Shown piece after piece: positions 1-9,524 of a stretch of DNA of 64,000 nt. The stretch is taken from the NCBI GenBank assembly GCA_050847315.1, contig CP193791.1; one strand, given 5' to 3'. Position 1 is the first letter of the stretch; each line of letters opens with the position of its first letter. A model generated the notes under the pieces. It made no database searches. It saw nothing but the letters and a program-made list of their open reading frames with translations, and had not been told where the DNA came from. The DNA is from Cedecea sp000277545 (GTDB lineage Bacteria > Pseudomonadota > Gammaproteobacteria > Enterobacterales > Enterobacteriaceae). Both the position numbers and the translations under genes were made by a program.

Positions 1-24
1 TCAGGCCAGTAAAGACTGGCTGAC
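1..24 (-). terminator. possible hairpin just downstream of kup
   Basis: GCCAGT (5-10) and ACTGGC (15-20) form a short perfect stem with a 4-nt loop immediately after the kup stop on the minus strand. The window ends here, so any U-tract cannot be judged. It may be the kup terminator or part of a longer structure cut by the window edge. Confidence 0.3.
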
Positions 25-1893
25 TTAAATCTCGACCTGGGTGCCCAGCTCGATAACCCTGTTCGGCGGGATCTCAAACTGGTCAGGCGCGCGCAGGGCA
101 TTTCGCTGCAGGGCGAGGAACAGCTTGCCGCGCAGGCGGAGATACCACGGACGTTTGCCGATAATCAGCGACTCATGCGACATGAAGAACGAGGTTTCCA
201 TCATCCGACAGCTTAGGCCTTCCAAACCACAGCGGTGGAAAATCTCTTCCACGTTCGGCGTTTCACGCCAGCCGTAGCTGGCCACCACGCGCCAGAAGGT
301 GGGTGACAGCTGCTCAATAGAAACGCGTTTAACGTTGTGAACGTATGGGGCATCTTCGGTGCGCAGCGTCAGCAGTACGACTCGCTCATGCAGCACTTTG
401 TTGTGCTTCAGGTTGTGCAGCATGGCAAACGGGATCACGTTCAACGCGCGGGACATATAAACCGCGGTGCCCGGCACGCGAACCGGCGGAGACTTCTCAA
501 GGGACGCAATCATCGCTTCCAGCGAGTTACCGTGCTCGTGCATACGGCGCAGCAGGCGGAAACGCTCGCTCTTCCACGTCGTCATGATGGTAAACATGAC
601 AAGCCCCAGCGTGAGCGGCAGCCAGCCGCCAGAGACGATTTTCTCGAGGTTAGCAGAGAACAGCGGCACGTCGATAAACAGGAAGCCTACGCACATCAGG
701 AGCACGGCAATTTTATTCCAGTGCCAGTTTTTGCGCGCGACGGTGCAGCAGAGAATCGAGGTCAGCACCATCGTGCCGGTTACTGCGATCCCGTATGCCG
801 CCGCCAGGTTACTTGAATGTTCGAAGCTAACGATGACGATCACCACGGCGATATACAGAATCCAGTTAATCGCCGGAATGTAAATCTGCCCGGACTCCAT
901 TTCTGAGGTATGGATGATGCGCATTGGCGAGAGATAACCCAGGCGAACCGCCTGACGAGTCAGCGAGAATACGCCGGAAATCACGGCCTGAGAGGCGATA
1001 ACCGTTGCCAGCGTCGCCAGAACCAGGAGCGGGATCAGCGCCCAGTCAGGAGCCAGCAGGAAGAACGGGTTTTTAATCGCTTCCGGGTTCTTTAATAGCA
1101 GCGCGCCCTGGCCAAAATAGTTCAGAACTAATGAAGGCAGAACCGCGATAAACCATGCGATGCGAATCGGGAGCTTACCAAAGTGCCCCATATCGGCATA
1201 TAGCGCTTCAACCCCGGTTATAGCCAGCACAACAGCGCCGAGAGCAACGAACGACACGGCTTTGTACTGCACGAAGAAATTCACCGCCCAGGCCGGGTTA
1301 AGCGCCTGCAGAACTTCCGGGTTGCCGATGATACTGCGCGCGCCCAGAACAGCGAGCGTCAGGAACCACAGCAGCATCACCGGAGCAAACAGCTTGCCCA
1401 CCATCCCGGTGCCGTGCTTCTGAATCATAAACAGCAGCGTCAGAACAATAATAGAAAGGGGAACAATGTACTGATCGAGCTGCGGCGCGGCTATCTCAAG
1501 ACCCTCTATGGCCGACATCACCGATATCGCCGGTGTGATAACCACCTCGCCGTAGAAGAAGCTGCCGCCAATCAACCCCATGATCACCAGTACAGAGGTC
1601 ATTCGCGCCGTCGTATTACGCCCGGCAAGCGACATTAGCGTTAAGATCCCGCCTTCCCCGGCGTTATCCGCCCGCATCACGAAGGTGAGATATTTGATGG
1701 AGACGACCAGTACCAACAGCCAAAAAATTAACGACAAAAAGCCAAACACGGCGTCGCGTTCAACGCCAAACCCAAACTGCCCGGACAGGCATTCACGAAG
1801 GGTATAAAGCGGGCTGGTACCTATATCACCGTACACAACCCCGATAGCAGCCAGCGTAACGGCCGGCAACGATTGTTTATTATCAGCGCTCAT
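25..1893 (-). CDS. kup: low-affinity potassium transporter Kup
   Basis: This is a K+/H+ symporter of the KUP/HAK/KT family in the inner membrane, the constitutive low-affinity potassium uptake system, important at acid pH. The 622-residue product equals the E. coli length. The family signature GVVYGDIGTSPLY is at residues 18-30. About twelve hydrophobic segments fill residues 14 to about 430, followed by a basic cytoplasmic C-terminal domain of about 190 residues. The start is the ATG giving MSADNKQ. It is transcribed away from ravA, as in E. coli, so the 224-bp gap to ravA carries both promoters. Confidence 0.97.
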   Translation of the reverse strand: MSADNKQSLPAVTLAAIGVVYGDIGTSPLYTLRECLSGQFGFGVERDAVFGFLSLIFWLLVLVVSIKYLTFVMRADNAGEGGILTLMSLAGRNTTARMTSVLVIMGLIGGSFFYGEVVITPAISVMSAIEGLEIAAPQLDQYIVPLSIIVLTLLFMIQKHGTGMVGKLFAPVMLLWFLTLAVLGARSIIGNPEVLQALNPAWAVNFFVQYKAVSFVALGAVVLAITGVEALYADMGHFGKLPIRIAWFIAVLPSLVLNYFGQGALLLKNPEAIKNPFFLLAPDWALIPLLVLATLATVIASQAVISGVFSLTRQAVRLGYLSPMRIIHTSEMESGQIYIPAINWILYIAVVIVIVSFEHSSNLAAAYGIAVTGTMVLTSILCCTVARKNWHWNKIAVLLMCVGFLFIDVPLFSANLEKIVSGGWLPLTLGLVMFTIMTTWKSERFRLLRRMHEHGNSLEAMIASLEKSPPVRVPGTAVYMSRALNVIPFAMLHNLKHNKVLHERVVLLTLRTEDAPYVHNVKRVSIEQLSPTFWRVVASYGWRETPNVEEIFHRCGLEGLSCRMMETSFFMSHESLIIGKRPWYLRLRGKLFLALQRNALRAPDQFEIPPNRVIELGTQVEI

Positions 1894-2044
1894 AGACTAA
1901 TCTTTTGTTGGAATCCCGAAAACGTGTGCTTAGTCCCTTGGCCCACAAAACGGCGCACAGTATGCACGATAATTGTGTAAATCGTACTCCTAAATGCATT
2001 TGACTTATCTCAGCTCAAACGTTGCATGCGGCATAATCAGCACA

Positions 2045-2072
2045 TTAACTGGCTAAAAATAAACGCTATACT
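2045..2072 (+). promoter_or_regulatory. predicted ravA-viaA sigma70 promoter
   Basis: TATACT (2067-2072) is a good -10 hexamer about 45 bp before the ravA ATG. A weaker -35, TTAACT (2045-2050), stands 16 bp upstream of it. This is pattern matching only. RavA-ViaA expression in E. coli is known to rise in stationary phase. Confidence 0.35.
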
Positions 2073-2117
2073 CGCGTTTCTCCACAGGGTTAACCGCGTA
2101 AGGATGCAAAGCTAATT

Positions 2118-3611
2118 ATGGCTCAATCACATTTGCTGGCTGAAAGAATTTCTCGTCTCAGCCAGGCGCTGGAAAAGGGACTTTTTGAACGTCAGCACGC
2201 CGTTCGTCTCTGTTTGCTGGCGGCGCTGAGCGGCGAAAGCGTCTTTTTACTTGGTCCGCCAGGCATTGCAAAAAGCCTGATCGCCCGCCGCCTGAAATTC
2301 GCCTTTCGCGAAGCGCGCGCCTTTGAATATCTAATGACTCGCTTCTCAACGCCAGAAGAAGTTTTTGGCCCGCTTTCTATTCAGGCGCTGAAAGATGAAG
2401 GCCGCTATGAGCGCCTGACCGCCGGCTACCTGCCGGAAGCCGAAATCGTGTTTCTGGATGAGATCTGGAAAGCCGGCCCGGCAATTCTAAACACCCTGCT
2501 GACCGCCATTAATGAACGCCGCTTCCGCAATGGCGCCAGCGAAGACAAAATCCCCATGCGCCTGCTGGTGGCCGCCTCCAACGAATTGCCCGAAGCGGAC
2601 AGTAGCCTGGAAGCGCTGTATGACCGGATGCTAATCCGCCTGTGGCTCGACAAAGTACAGGACAAAGCGAATTTCCGCTCAATGCTCATCAGCCAGCACG
2701 ACGAAAACTTTAATCCGGTCACCGAAAACCTGCAGGTTACCGATGAAGAATATTTCACCTGGCAGCAGCAAATTGGCGGCGTCGCGCTGCCGGACGACGT
2801 TTTTGAACTGATCTTCACCCTGAGGCAGCTGCTTGAGGCCACGCCGGGGGCACCTTATGTATCCGATCGCCGCTGGAAAAAAGCCATTCGTCTGCTGCAG
2901 GCCAGCGCCTTCTTTAACGGCCGCGATGCCGTGGCGCCTATCGATCTTATCCTGCTCAAAGACTGTCTGTGGCACGACACGGCAACCATGAATTTGATGC
3001 AGCAGCAGATTGAAGTATTGATGACCGGCCACGCGTGGCAGCAGCAGGCCATTCTGAGCAAGCTCAGCGGTATCGTCCAGCGCCGCCTCCAGCTTCAGCA
3101 GCAAAGCAGCGATCGGGACGCTTTCACCGTGCTCAAGCAGACCGGTATGTTCAGCCGCAAGCCGCAATACCAGCTCCCGGATGAGATAACCGGCGAAACG
3201 CTAACGCTTTTACTGCAAAAGCCGCTGAAACTGCACGATATCGAAGTGATTCATATCACCCTGGCGCGTGAGGCGCTGGCGCAGTGGCTTAATAAAGGAG
3301 GCGAGATCCGCGGCAAGTTGAACGGCATTGGTTTTGCGCAGTTGCTTAACCTTGAAGTGGACAACAGCCTGCACCTGACCATTCGCGATGTTAGCCTTCA
3401 GGCCACACGGCTGGCGCTGCCGGGCCACCAGCAACAGGGCGTACCGGATGAGATCAAAAAGCAGTTTGACGATCTCGACGCCGCGTTACACCAGCAGCAC
3501 GAGCGCTTTAACGATCAGCAAAAATGCCTGTTTATTGAAAGCGACTGGCTGGGAAAAATTGAAGCCAGCCTGCAGGACGTTGCGGCACAGCTGAAACAGG
3601 CCCGGCAATGA
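2118..3611 (+). CDS. ravA: MoxR-family AAA+ ATPase RavA
   Basis: RavA is a hexameric MoxR AAA+ ATPase that works with ViaA. In E. coli it binds the lysine decarboxylase LdcI and affects respiratory complexes and aminoglycoside sensitivity. The 497-residue product is one residue shorter than the E. coli protein. Walker A GPPGIAKS is at residues 46-53 and Walker B EIVFLDEIWK at about 109-118. The C-terminal half carries the LARA-type insertion and helical region. Its stop overlaps the viaA start by 4 nt (ATGA), so the two are translationally coupled. Confidence 0.97.
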   Translation: MAQSHLLAERISRLSQALEKGLFERQHAVRLCLLAALSGESVFLLGPPGIAKSLIARRLKFAFREARAFEYLMTRFSTPEEVFGPLSIQALKDEGRYERLTAGYLPEAEIVFLDEIWKAGPAILNTLLTAINERRFRNGASEDKIPMRLLVAASNELPEADSSLEALYDRMLIRLWLDKVQDKANFRSMLISQHDENFNPVTENLQVTDEEYFTWQQQIGGVALPDDVFELIFTLRQLLEATPGAPYVSDRRWKKAIRLLQASAFFNGRDAVAPIDLILLKDCLWHDTATMNLMQQQIEVLMTGHAWQQQAILSKLSGIVQRRLQLQQQSSDRDAFTVLKQTGMFSRKPQYQLPDEITGETLTLLLQKPLKLHDIEVIHITLAREALAQWLNKGGEIRGKLNGIGFAQLLNLEVDNSLHLTIRDVSLQATRLALPGHQQQGVPDEIKKQFDDLDAALHQQHERFNDQQKCLFIESDWLGKIEASLQDVAAQLKQARQ

Positions 3612-5059
3612 TAAGCGTTGAAACGCTGGATATGATCCTGACTATTGGTGAAGGCGAACTGATAGAAGAGATCATTATTACCCTGCTGGCTGCCCCGCAG
3701 CTGGCGGTGTTTTTCGAAAAATTCCCGCGTTTGAAAAAAGCAGTTAGTGAAGACTTACCTCGCTGGCGAGACCAGCTCAAAGGCCGACTGAAGGACGGAC
3801 ACGTCCCGGATGAGCTGGCGCAGGAAGTCCTTTGCTACCAGCAGAGTCAGTTACTCACCACCGGGCAGCTCATCATGCGGCTGCCGGAAATTATTCAGCT
3901 GCTGCATAAGCTCGGCTCGCCGTTCTATGAACAGGCCAAAACGCTGGTGGCTGATAACCCGCACTTCACCCCGGCGCAGCATACGCTGTTTCTGCAGCGC
4001 TGGCGGTTGAGCCTGGTTGTACAGGCCACGTCGCTTAACCAGCAGCTGTTAGAAGACGAGCGCGACAAGCTGCTGGCGGAGATTCAGGAGCGGCTGGCAC
4101 TTAGCGGGCAACTGGACCCCGCACTTGCCGAAAACGATAAAGCAGCGGGCAAGCTGTGGGACATGAGCGGCGGCACGCTCAAGCGCGGGGACTATCAGCT
4201 GATTGTGCAATACGGCGAGTTTCTCACCGGCCAGCCCGAGCTGATGCAGCTTGCCGAACAGCTGGGCCGCTCCCGCGAGGCAAAATCGGTCCCGCGGAAA
4301 GATTCCCCCACGGAGCCCTGGCGTATGCTGGTTCGGGAACCTGCCACCGTGCCCGAACAGGTTGACGGCCTACAGCGCAGCGACGATATCCTGCGCCTGC
4401 TGCCGCCCGAACTGGCAACCCTGGGGATTACCGAACTGGAATTTGAGTTCTACCGCCGCCTGGTGGAGAAGCAACTGCTCACTTACCGTCTGCACGGTGA
4501 CGCATGGCGTGAAAAAATCATCGAACGCCCGGTCGTCCATCAGGATTTTGACGAACAACCTCGCGGGCCATTTATTGTCTGCGTGGACACTTCCGGCTCC
4601 ATGGGCGGGTTCAACGAGCAATGCGCAAAGGCTTTTTGCCTGGCGCTGATGCGCATTGCCCTCGCCGACAACCGGCGCTGCTTTATTATGCTGTTTTCCA
4701 GCGAAGTGGTGCGCTATGAGGTCAGCGGGCGGGACGGCATCGATCAGGCGATCCGTTTTTTAAGCCAGCACTTCAGCGGCGGGACGGATCTTGCCAGCTG
4801 TTTCCGCTCGATCCTGGAAAAAATGCAAACCGGAGACTGGCACGATGCCGATGCGGTGGTGATCTCAGATTTTATCGCCCAGCGGCTACCGGACGATGTC
4901 GTCAGCAGCGTGAAGGCGCTGCAGCGGCAGTATCAGAACCGCTTTCACGCGGTCGCCATGTCGGGGCATGGAAAACCCGGCATCATGCGCATCTTTGACC
5001 ATATCTGGCGCTTTGACACCGGGATGAGAAGCCGCCTGCTGCGTCGCTGGCGGCGCTAA
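3608..5059 (+). CDS. viaA: VWA-domain protein ViaA, partner of RavA
   Basis: This 483-residue protein has the same length as E. coli ViaA. The C-terminal von Willebrand factor A domain starts at about residue 320 and shows the metal-dependent adhesion site DTSGS at 327-331, with a threonine (SGGTDLAS) and an aspartate (VVISDFIA) completing the site. The N-terminal 300 residues are helical. ViaA stimulates the ATPase of RavA. The gene overlaps ravA by 4 nt and ends 3 nt from the stop of the convergent asnA. Confidence 0.97.
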   Translation: MISVETLDMILTIGEGELIEEIIITLLAAPQLAVFFEKFPRLKKAVSEDLPRWRDQLKGRLKDGHVPDELAQEVLCYQQSQLLTTGQLIMRLPEIIQLLHKLGSPFYEQAKTLVADNPHFTPAQHTLFLQRWRLSLVVQATSLNQQLLEDERDKLLAEIQERLALSGQLDPALAENDKAAGKLWDMSGGTLKRGDYQLIVQYGEFLTGQPELMQLAEQLGRSREAKSVPRKDSPTEPWRMLVREPATVPEQVDGLQRSDDILRLLPPELATLGITELEFEFYRRLVEKQLLTYRLHGDAWREKIIERPVVHQDFDEQPRGPFIVCVDTSGSMGGFNEQCAKAFCLALMRIALADNRRCFIMLFSSEVVRYEVSGRDGIDQAIRFLSQHFSGGTDLASCFRSILEKMQTGDWHDADAVVISDFIAQRLPDDVVSSVKALQRQYQNRFHAVAMSGHGKPGIMRIFDHIWRFDTGMRSRLLRRWRR

Positions 5060-5062
5060 GAC

Positions 5063-6055
5063 TCACAGCAGGTCGCTAACCTTAGCCTGCACTTCTGGCG
5101 ACCAGACGCCGCACTGAACCTGGCCAATATGCGGCAGCTGAAGCAGCAGCATCGTCAGACGAGACTGGCCGATGCCGCCGCCGATGGTTTGCGGCATTTC
5201 ACCTTTCACCAACGACTGGTGCCATTCGAACTGGAGCCTGTCTTCATCTCCGGTGATCGCCAGCTGGCGCTTCAGGGTGTCCGCATCCACGCGGATCCCC
5301 ATAGAAGAAAGCTCCAGCGCATCTTCCAGCACCGGGTTCCAGACCAGGATATCGCCGTTCAGCCCCGGTAAACCTGCTTCCCCGCCGGTTGACCAGTCAT
5401 CATAATCCGGGGCGCGGACGTCGTGACGTTTTCCGTCCGACAGCTTGCCCCCGATACCGATTAAGAAGACCGCGCCAAGTTCTTTAGCGATAGCCCGCTC
5501 GCGGCCTTTTGCGTCCAGACCAGGGAAGCGCTGCAATAACGTTTCGCTGTGAACAAAATGGATTTTCTCCGGCAGCAATGCGGCCAGGCCAAACCGCTCA
5601 CTCACTTCAGCCTCGGTAGACTTAATTGCCGCCCAGATGCTCTCTACGGTTTGTTTTAGCGTGCCGGTGTGGCGTTCGCCGTCACCCATCACGCGTTCCC
5701 AGTCCCACTGATCGACATAGACCGAGTGAATCGGGGATAAACGGTCTTCATCGGGGCGAAGAGCTTTCATGTGCGTGTAAAGCCCTTCGCCCGCGCTGAA
5801 GTCGTGCTGGCCGAGCGTTTTTCTTTTCCATTTGGCCAACGAATGCACCACTTCAAACTGCGCCTGCGGCAAGGTTTTCACCTTCACCTGCACTGCTTTC
5901 TCGCTGCCAGAAAGGTTGTCCTGTGTGCCATCCCCTACGCGGCTGAGGATCGGCGCCTGTACTTCTATCAGGCCCAGCTTCTCTTCCAGCTGACGGGAAA
6001 AATGGGTTTTCACAAAACTGATCTGACGTTGTTTAGCAATCCAGGCGGTTTTCAT
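5063..6055 (-). CDS. asnA: aspartate-ammonia ligase (asparagine synthetase A)
   Basis: AsnA makes asparagine from aspartate, ammonia and ATP. It is the ammonia-dependent enzyme, with a class II aminoacyl-tRNA synthetase fold. The product is 330 residues, the E. coli length. The characteristic VDQWDWERV and GGGIGQSRLTMLLLQ stretches are visible, the latter being the class II motif 3 arginine region. It is divergent from asnC across a 155-bp gap. In E. coli AsnC activates asnA when asparagine is scarce, and this arrangement suggests the same control. Confidence 0.97.
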   Translation of the reverse strand: MKTAWIAKQRQISFVKTHFSRQLEEKLGLIEVQAPILSRVGDGTQDNLSGSEKAVQVKVKTLPQAQFEVVHSLAKWKRKTLGQHDFSAGEGLYTHMKALRPDEDRLSPIHSVYVDQWDWERVMGDGERHTGTLKQTVESIWAAIKSTEAEVSERFGLAALLPEKIHFVHSETLLQRFPGLDAKGRERAIAKELGAVFLIGIGGKLSDGKRHDVRAPDYDDWSTGGEAGLPGLNGDILVWNPVLEDALELSSMGIRVDADTLKRQLAITGDEDRLQFEWHQSLVKGEMPQTIGGGIGQSRLTMLLLQLPHIGQVQCGVWSPEVQAKVSDLL

Positions 6056-6210
6056 GGCTTTTCTCTTTGTTGTGGTGTTTCTGTCATCGATTAAGCAACA
6101 GAAACGTCACCGTATTCAATAATCAACAATAAAAAAGGCCAGCCTCTTTTTAATCAACGAATTTAAGGCTATAAAAAATGGAAAATCGGCATTTATCATA
6201 GGAAAAAGTG

Positions 6211-6669
6211 ATGGATAATTATCAGATCGACAATCTCGATCGCGGCATACTCGAAGCATTAATGGCCAATGCCCGCACCGCATATGCAGAACTGGCCAAA
6301 CAGTTTGGCGTCAGCCCGGGCACCATTCACGTCCGCGTCGAAAAGATGAAGCAGGCGGGGATAATTACCGGGGCGCGTATCGACATCAGCCCGAAGCAGC
6401 TCGGCTACGATGTCTGCTGCTTTATTGGCATCATTCTGAAAAGCGCCAAAGATTATCCCTCCGCTCTGACCAAGCTGGAAAACCTGGATGAGGTGACCGA
6501 GGCTTACTACACCACCGGCCACTACAGCATCTTTATTAAGGTGATGTGCCGATCCATTGATGCCCTCCAGCAGGTACTTATCAACAAGATCCAAACAATC
6601 GATGAAATTCAGTCCACTGAAACGCTGATCTCGCTGCAGAACCCGATCATGCGCACTATCCGGCCCTGA
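6211..6669 (+). CDS. asnC: Lrp/AsnC-family regulator AsnC
   Basis: AsnC is the asparagine-responsive activator of the divergent asnA. Its N-terminal helix-turn-helix (FGVSPGTIHVRVEKM, about residues 30-45) is followed by a RAM/AsnC ligand-binding domain. A GTG 3 nt upstream (6208) would add one residue. I chose the ATG at 6211 because it gives MDNYQIDNLDRG, matching the E. coli start and its 152 residues. The gene lies next to mioC and oriC as in E. coli, where AsnC also affects transcription of mioC. Confidence 0.96.
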   Translation: MDNYQIDNLDRGILEALMANARTAYAELAKQFGVSPGTIHVRVEKMKQAGIITGARIDISPKQLGYDVCCFIGIILKSAKDYPSALTKLENLDEVTEAYYTTGHYSIFIKVMCRSIDALQQVLINKIQTIDEIQSTETLISLQNPIMRTIRP

Positions 6670-6690
6670 TCGTTAATTTTAATACCCATA

Positions 6691-6699
6691 TTATCCACA
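6691..6699 (+). promoter_or_regulatory. DnaA box upstream of mioC
   Basis: The sequence is a perfect TTATCCACA 9-mer, 60 bp before the mioC start. In E. coli DnaA binds at this position and represses mioC transcription into the origin. The match is exact; the function is inferred from position. Confidence 0.8.
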
Positions 6700-6758
6700 G
6701 GTAGATCCCCGCTCTTTCACAGCGTACAATACGCGACGATTTGAAAAGGCGGGACACA

Positions 6759-7208
6759 ATGGCTGATATCACTCTGATTAGCGGCAGTACTCTGGGTAGT
6801 GCCGAATATGTAGCAGAACATCTGGCAGAGAAGCTTGAAGAAGCGGGACACGGCACTGAAATGCTGCATGGCCCTCTTTTAGAAGATCTTAAAGCCAGCG
6901 GTATCTGGCTGGTGGTCTCTTCCACACATGGTGCTGGCGATCTGCCGGACAACCTGCAGCCTTTCTATGACGCTATAAATGAACAGCGCCCGGATCTGAG
7001 CGACGTAAGCTATGGCGCGATCGGGATCGGCAGCCGTGAATACGACACGTTTTGCGGTGCTATAGAGAAGATCGATCTGCTTTTGACCGAATGTGGTGCA
7101 ACCCGCATAGGATCCTTGCTCAAAATTAACATCCTCGATCACGACATTCCTGAGGATCCAGCCGAAATTTGGGTTGGTTCCTGGATTAATTTACTCCCTG
7201 AAGTGTAA
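6759..7208 (+). CDS. mioC: flavodoxin-like FMN protein MioC
   Basis: MioC is a small FMN-binding flavoprotein of the flavodoxin fold. In E. coli it supports biotin synthase activity in vitro, and its transcription runs into oriC. The FMN phosphate loop SGSTLGSAEYVAEHL is at the N-terminus. The open frame extends upstream to a TTG, but the ATG at 6759 (MADITLISG) matches the E. coli start and gives 149 residues against 147. It ends only about 10 bp before the first GATC of oriC. Confidence 0.95.
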   Translation: MADITLISGSTLGSAEYVAEHLAEKLEEAGHGTEMLHGPLLEDLKASGIWLVVSSTHGAGDLPDNLQPFYDAINEQRPDLSDVSYGAIGIGSREYDTFCGAIEKIDLLLTECGATRIGSLLKINILDHDIPEDPAEIWVGSWINLLPEV

Positions 7209-7214
7209 AGATTG

Positions 7215-7495
7215 CGCGATCAGATGTGGATAACTCTGGTTAAAAGCTTGGATTAACCCGTAGTTATCCCAATAACAACCGCTGTTCACTTTTTGAGTTG
7301 TGCATAAACCTCAATTCTGATCCCAGCTTATACGGTCTGGGATCACCGGTAGTACACAGCAAACGATCCTTTCCAGGTTGTTGATCCTAAAATGGATAAA
7401 TGGCTTATCCACAGAGGTGGTCGATCCTAATAAGAGATCACAATAAAGAGATCTTTAAATAAAAAAGATCTTCTTTTAATAACCGAAGATCCCGA
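7215..7495 (+). other. chromosomal replication origin oriC
   Basis: This intergenic region between mioC and mnmG has the enterobacterial oriC plan in reverse of the usual drawing. DnaA boxes are R4 TGTGGATAA (7225-7233), R2 TGTGCATAA (7299-7307) and R1 TTATCCACA (7405-7413). Three AT-rich 13-mers ending in GATC lie at 7427-7439, 7441-7453 and 7458-7470 and form the unwinding element. Ten GATC sites for Dam methylation and SeqA occur in about 275 bp (first 7218, last 7488). The segments between R1, R2 and R4 correspond to the IHF and Fis regions of E. coli. Confidence 0.96.
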
Positions 7496-7578
7496 TGCTT
7501 TCTCGAAAGACTAAAGTTGAGTAGAATCCCCAGCCCGGGAAGTCACAAACCCTCATTCGCGAAACCGAGGCAGTTACC

Positions 7579-9468
7579 ATGTTTTATCCAGATCCTTTTG
7601 ACGTCATTATCATCGGCGGGGGTCATGCAGGCACAGAGGCGGCAATGGCCGCAGCTCGTATGGGTCAGCAGACCCTGCTTCTGACACACAATATCGACAC
7701 GCTGGGACAGATGTCCTGTAACCCGGCTATTGGCGGTATTGGCAAGGGACATTTGGTTAAGGAAGTGGATGCTCTCGGTGGCCTGATGGCTACCGCGATC
7801 GATCATGCAGGTATTCAGTTTAGAATACTAAACGCCAGCAAAGGCCCGGCAGTCCGCGCCACTCGCGCTCAGGCAGACCGTGTGCTTTACCGGCAGGCCG
7901 TGCGCACCGCGCTGGAGAACCAGCCAAACCTGATGATTTTCCAGCAGGCGGTTGAAGATCTTATCGTTGAGAACGATCGTGTCGTCGGTGCGGTCACCCA
8001 GATGGGGCTTAAATTCCGCGCGAAAGCGGTTGTGCTGACGGTAGGCACCTTCCTGGATGGTAAGATCCACATCGGGCTGGATAACTACAGCGGCGGCCGT
8101 GCAGGCGATCCTCCGTCGATCCCGCTCTCACGTCGCTTACGTGAACTGCCTTTGCGCGTCAGTCGCCTGAAAACCGGGACACCTCCGCGCATTGACGCCC
8201 GCACCATTGATTTCAGCGTACTTGCTCCGCAGCACGGAGATAACCCGATGCCGGTCTTCTCCTTCATGGGGAACGTGAACCAGCACCCGGAGCAGGTACC
8301 TTGCTACATCACACATACCAATGAGCAAACTCACGAGGTCATTCGTAATAACCTCGACCGCAGTCCAATGTATGCAGGGATTATCGAAGGCATTGGTCCT
8401 CGTTACTGCCCGTCTATCGAAGACAAAGTGATGCGTTTTGCCGATCGCAACGCGCACCAAATCTTCCTGGAGCCTGAAGGGCTGACCAGCAACGAAATTT
8501 ACCCGAACGGGATCTCCACCAGCCTGCCGTTTGACGTTCAGATGCAAATCGTTCGTTCGATGAAGGGAATGGAGAATGCGAAGATCGTTCGCCCAGGCTA
8601 CGCGATTGAGTATGACTTTTTCGATCCGCGCGATCTGAAACCAACGCTGGAAAGCAAGTTTATCCAGGGGCTGTTCTTTGCTGGTCAGATCAACGGCACC
8701 ACCGGTTACGAAGAGGCCGCTGCTCAGGGCCTGCTTGCCGGTCTCAATGCCGCACGCTTCTCTGCCGAGAAAGAGGGTTGGGCACCGCGTCGCGATCAGG
8801 CTTACCTTGGCGTGCTGGTTGATGACCTGTGCACTCTGGGGACCAAAGAACCGTACCGTATGTTTACTTCTCGGGCCGAATATCGCCTGATGCTGCGTGA
8901 AGACAACGCCGATCTGCGTCTCACCGAAGCCGGTCGTGAGCTGGGTCTGGTCGATGATGCTCGCTGGGCTCGTTTCAACGATAAGCTGGAAATGATCGAA
9001 CGTGAGCGCCAGCGCCTGAAAGATATCTGGCTGCACCCGAACTCTGAGCAGGTAGCAGAGGTGAACGCGCAGCTCAGTGCCCCGCTTTCCAAAGAAGCTA
9101 ACGGCGAAGATCTGCTGCGTCGCCCAGAAATGACCTACGCTGCGATGACCCAGCTGTCGACCTTTGCGCCAGGACTTCAAGATCCTCAGGCTGCCGAACA
9201 GGTCGAGATCCAGGTTAAATACGAAGGCTACATCGCGCGCCAGCAGGATGAGATTGAAAAACAGCAGCGCAATGAGAATACTGTGTTGCCAGCCACGCTC
9301 GACTATAGTCAGGTGAGCGGGCTGTCTAACGAAGTGATCGCCAAACTTAACGATCACAAACCGGTTTCCATTGGACAGGCATCGCGCATCTCGGGTATTA
9401 CCCCTGCGGCAATCTCTATTTTGCTTGTCTGGCTTAAAAAACAAGGGCTGCTGCGACGCAGCGCTTAA
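7579..9468 (+). CDS. mnmG: tRNA uridine-5-carboxymethylaminomethyl modification enzyme MnmG (GidA)
   Basis: MnmG, with MnmE, places the carboxymethylaminomethyl group on wobble uridine 34 of several tRNAs, using FAD, NADH and methylene-THF. The 629-residue product equals the E. coli length. The FAD-binding GGGHAG is at residues 13-18 and the family blocks CNPAIGGIGKGHLVKE and GQINGTTGYEEAAAQG are intact. The position next to oriC is conserved in gammaproteobacteria. A hairpin follows the gene before rsmG. Confidence 0.98.
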   Translation: MFYPDPFDVIIIGGGHAGTEAAMAAARMGQQTLLLTHNIDTLGQMSCNPAIGGIGKGHLVKEVDALGGLMATAIDHAGIQFRILNASKGPAVRATRAQADRVLYRQAVRTALENQPNLMIFQQAVEDLIVENDRVVGAVTQMGLKFRAKAVVLTVGTFLDGKIHIGLDNYSGGRAGDPPSIPLSRRLRELPLRVSRLKTGTPPRIDARTIDFSVLAPQHGDNPMPVFSFMGNVNQHPEQVPCYITHTNEQTHEVIRNNLDRSPMYAGIIEGIGPRYCPSIEDKVMRFADRNAHQIFLEPEGLTSNEIYPNGISTSLPFDVQMQIVRSMKGMENAKIVRPGYAIEYDFFDPRDLKPTLESKFIQGLFFAGQINGTTGYEEAAAQGLLAGLNAARFSAEKEGWAPRRDQAYLGVLVDDLCTLGTKEPYRMFTSRAEYRLMLREDNADLRLTEAGRELGLVDDARWARFNDKLEMIERERQRLKDIWLHPNSEQVAEVNAQLSAPLSKEANGEDLLRRPEMTYAAMTQLSTFAPGLQDPQAAEQVEIQVKYEGYIARQQDEIEKQQRNENTVLPATLDYSQVSGLSNEVIAKLNDHKPVSIGQASRISGITPAAISILLVWLKKQGLLRRSA

Positions 9469-9482
9469 AAACAGACGACAAC

Positions 9483-9510
9483 AGGCCAGGCAATCCTGGC
9501 CTCTTTTTTT
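9483..9510 (+). terminator. intrinsic terminator between mnmG and rsmG
   Basis: AGGCCAGG (9483-9490) pairs with CCTGGCCT (9495-9502) around a CAAT loop and is followed by a run of seven T. The structure is canonical. It lies inside the mnmG-rsmG transcription unit, so it may be only a partial terminator. Confidence 0.75.
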
Positions 9511-9524
9511 GATGGGTTTATGAC

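Noticed and set aside
8137..9444. Long open frame (435 codons) antisense to mnmG
   Set aside because: It lies wholly inside mnmG, which is full length and conserved. The composition of the antisense product is typical of shadow frames opposite GC-rich genes.
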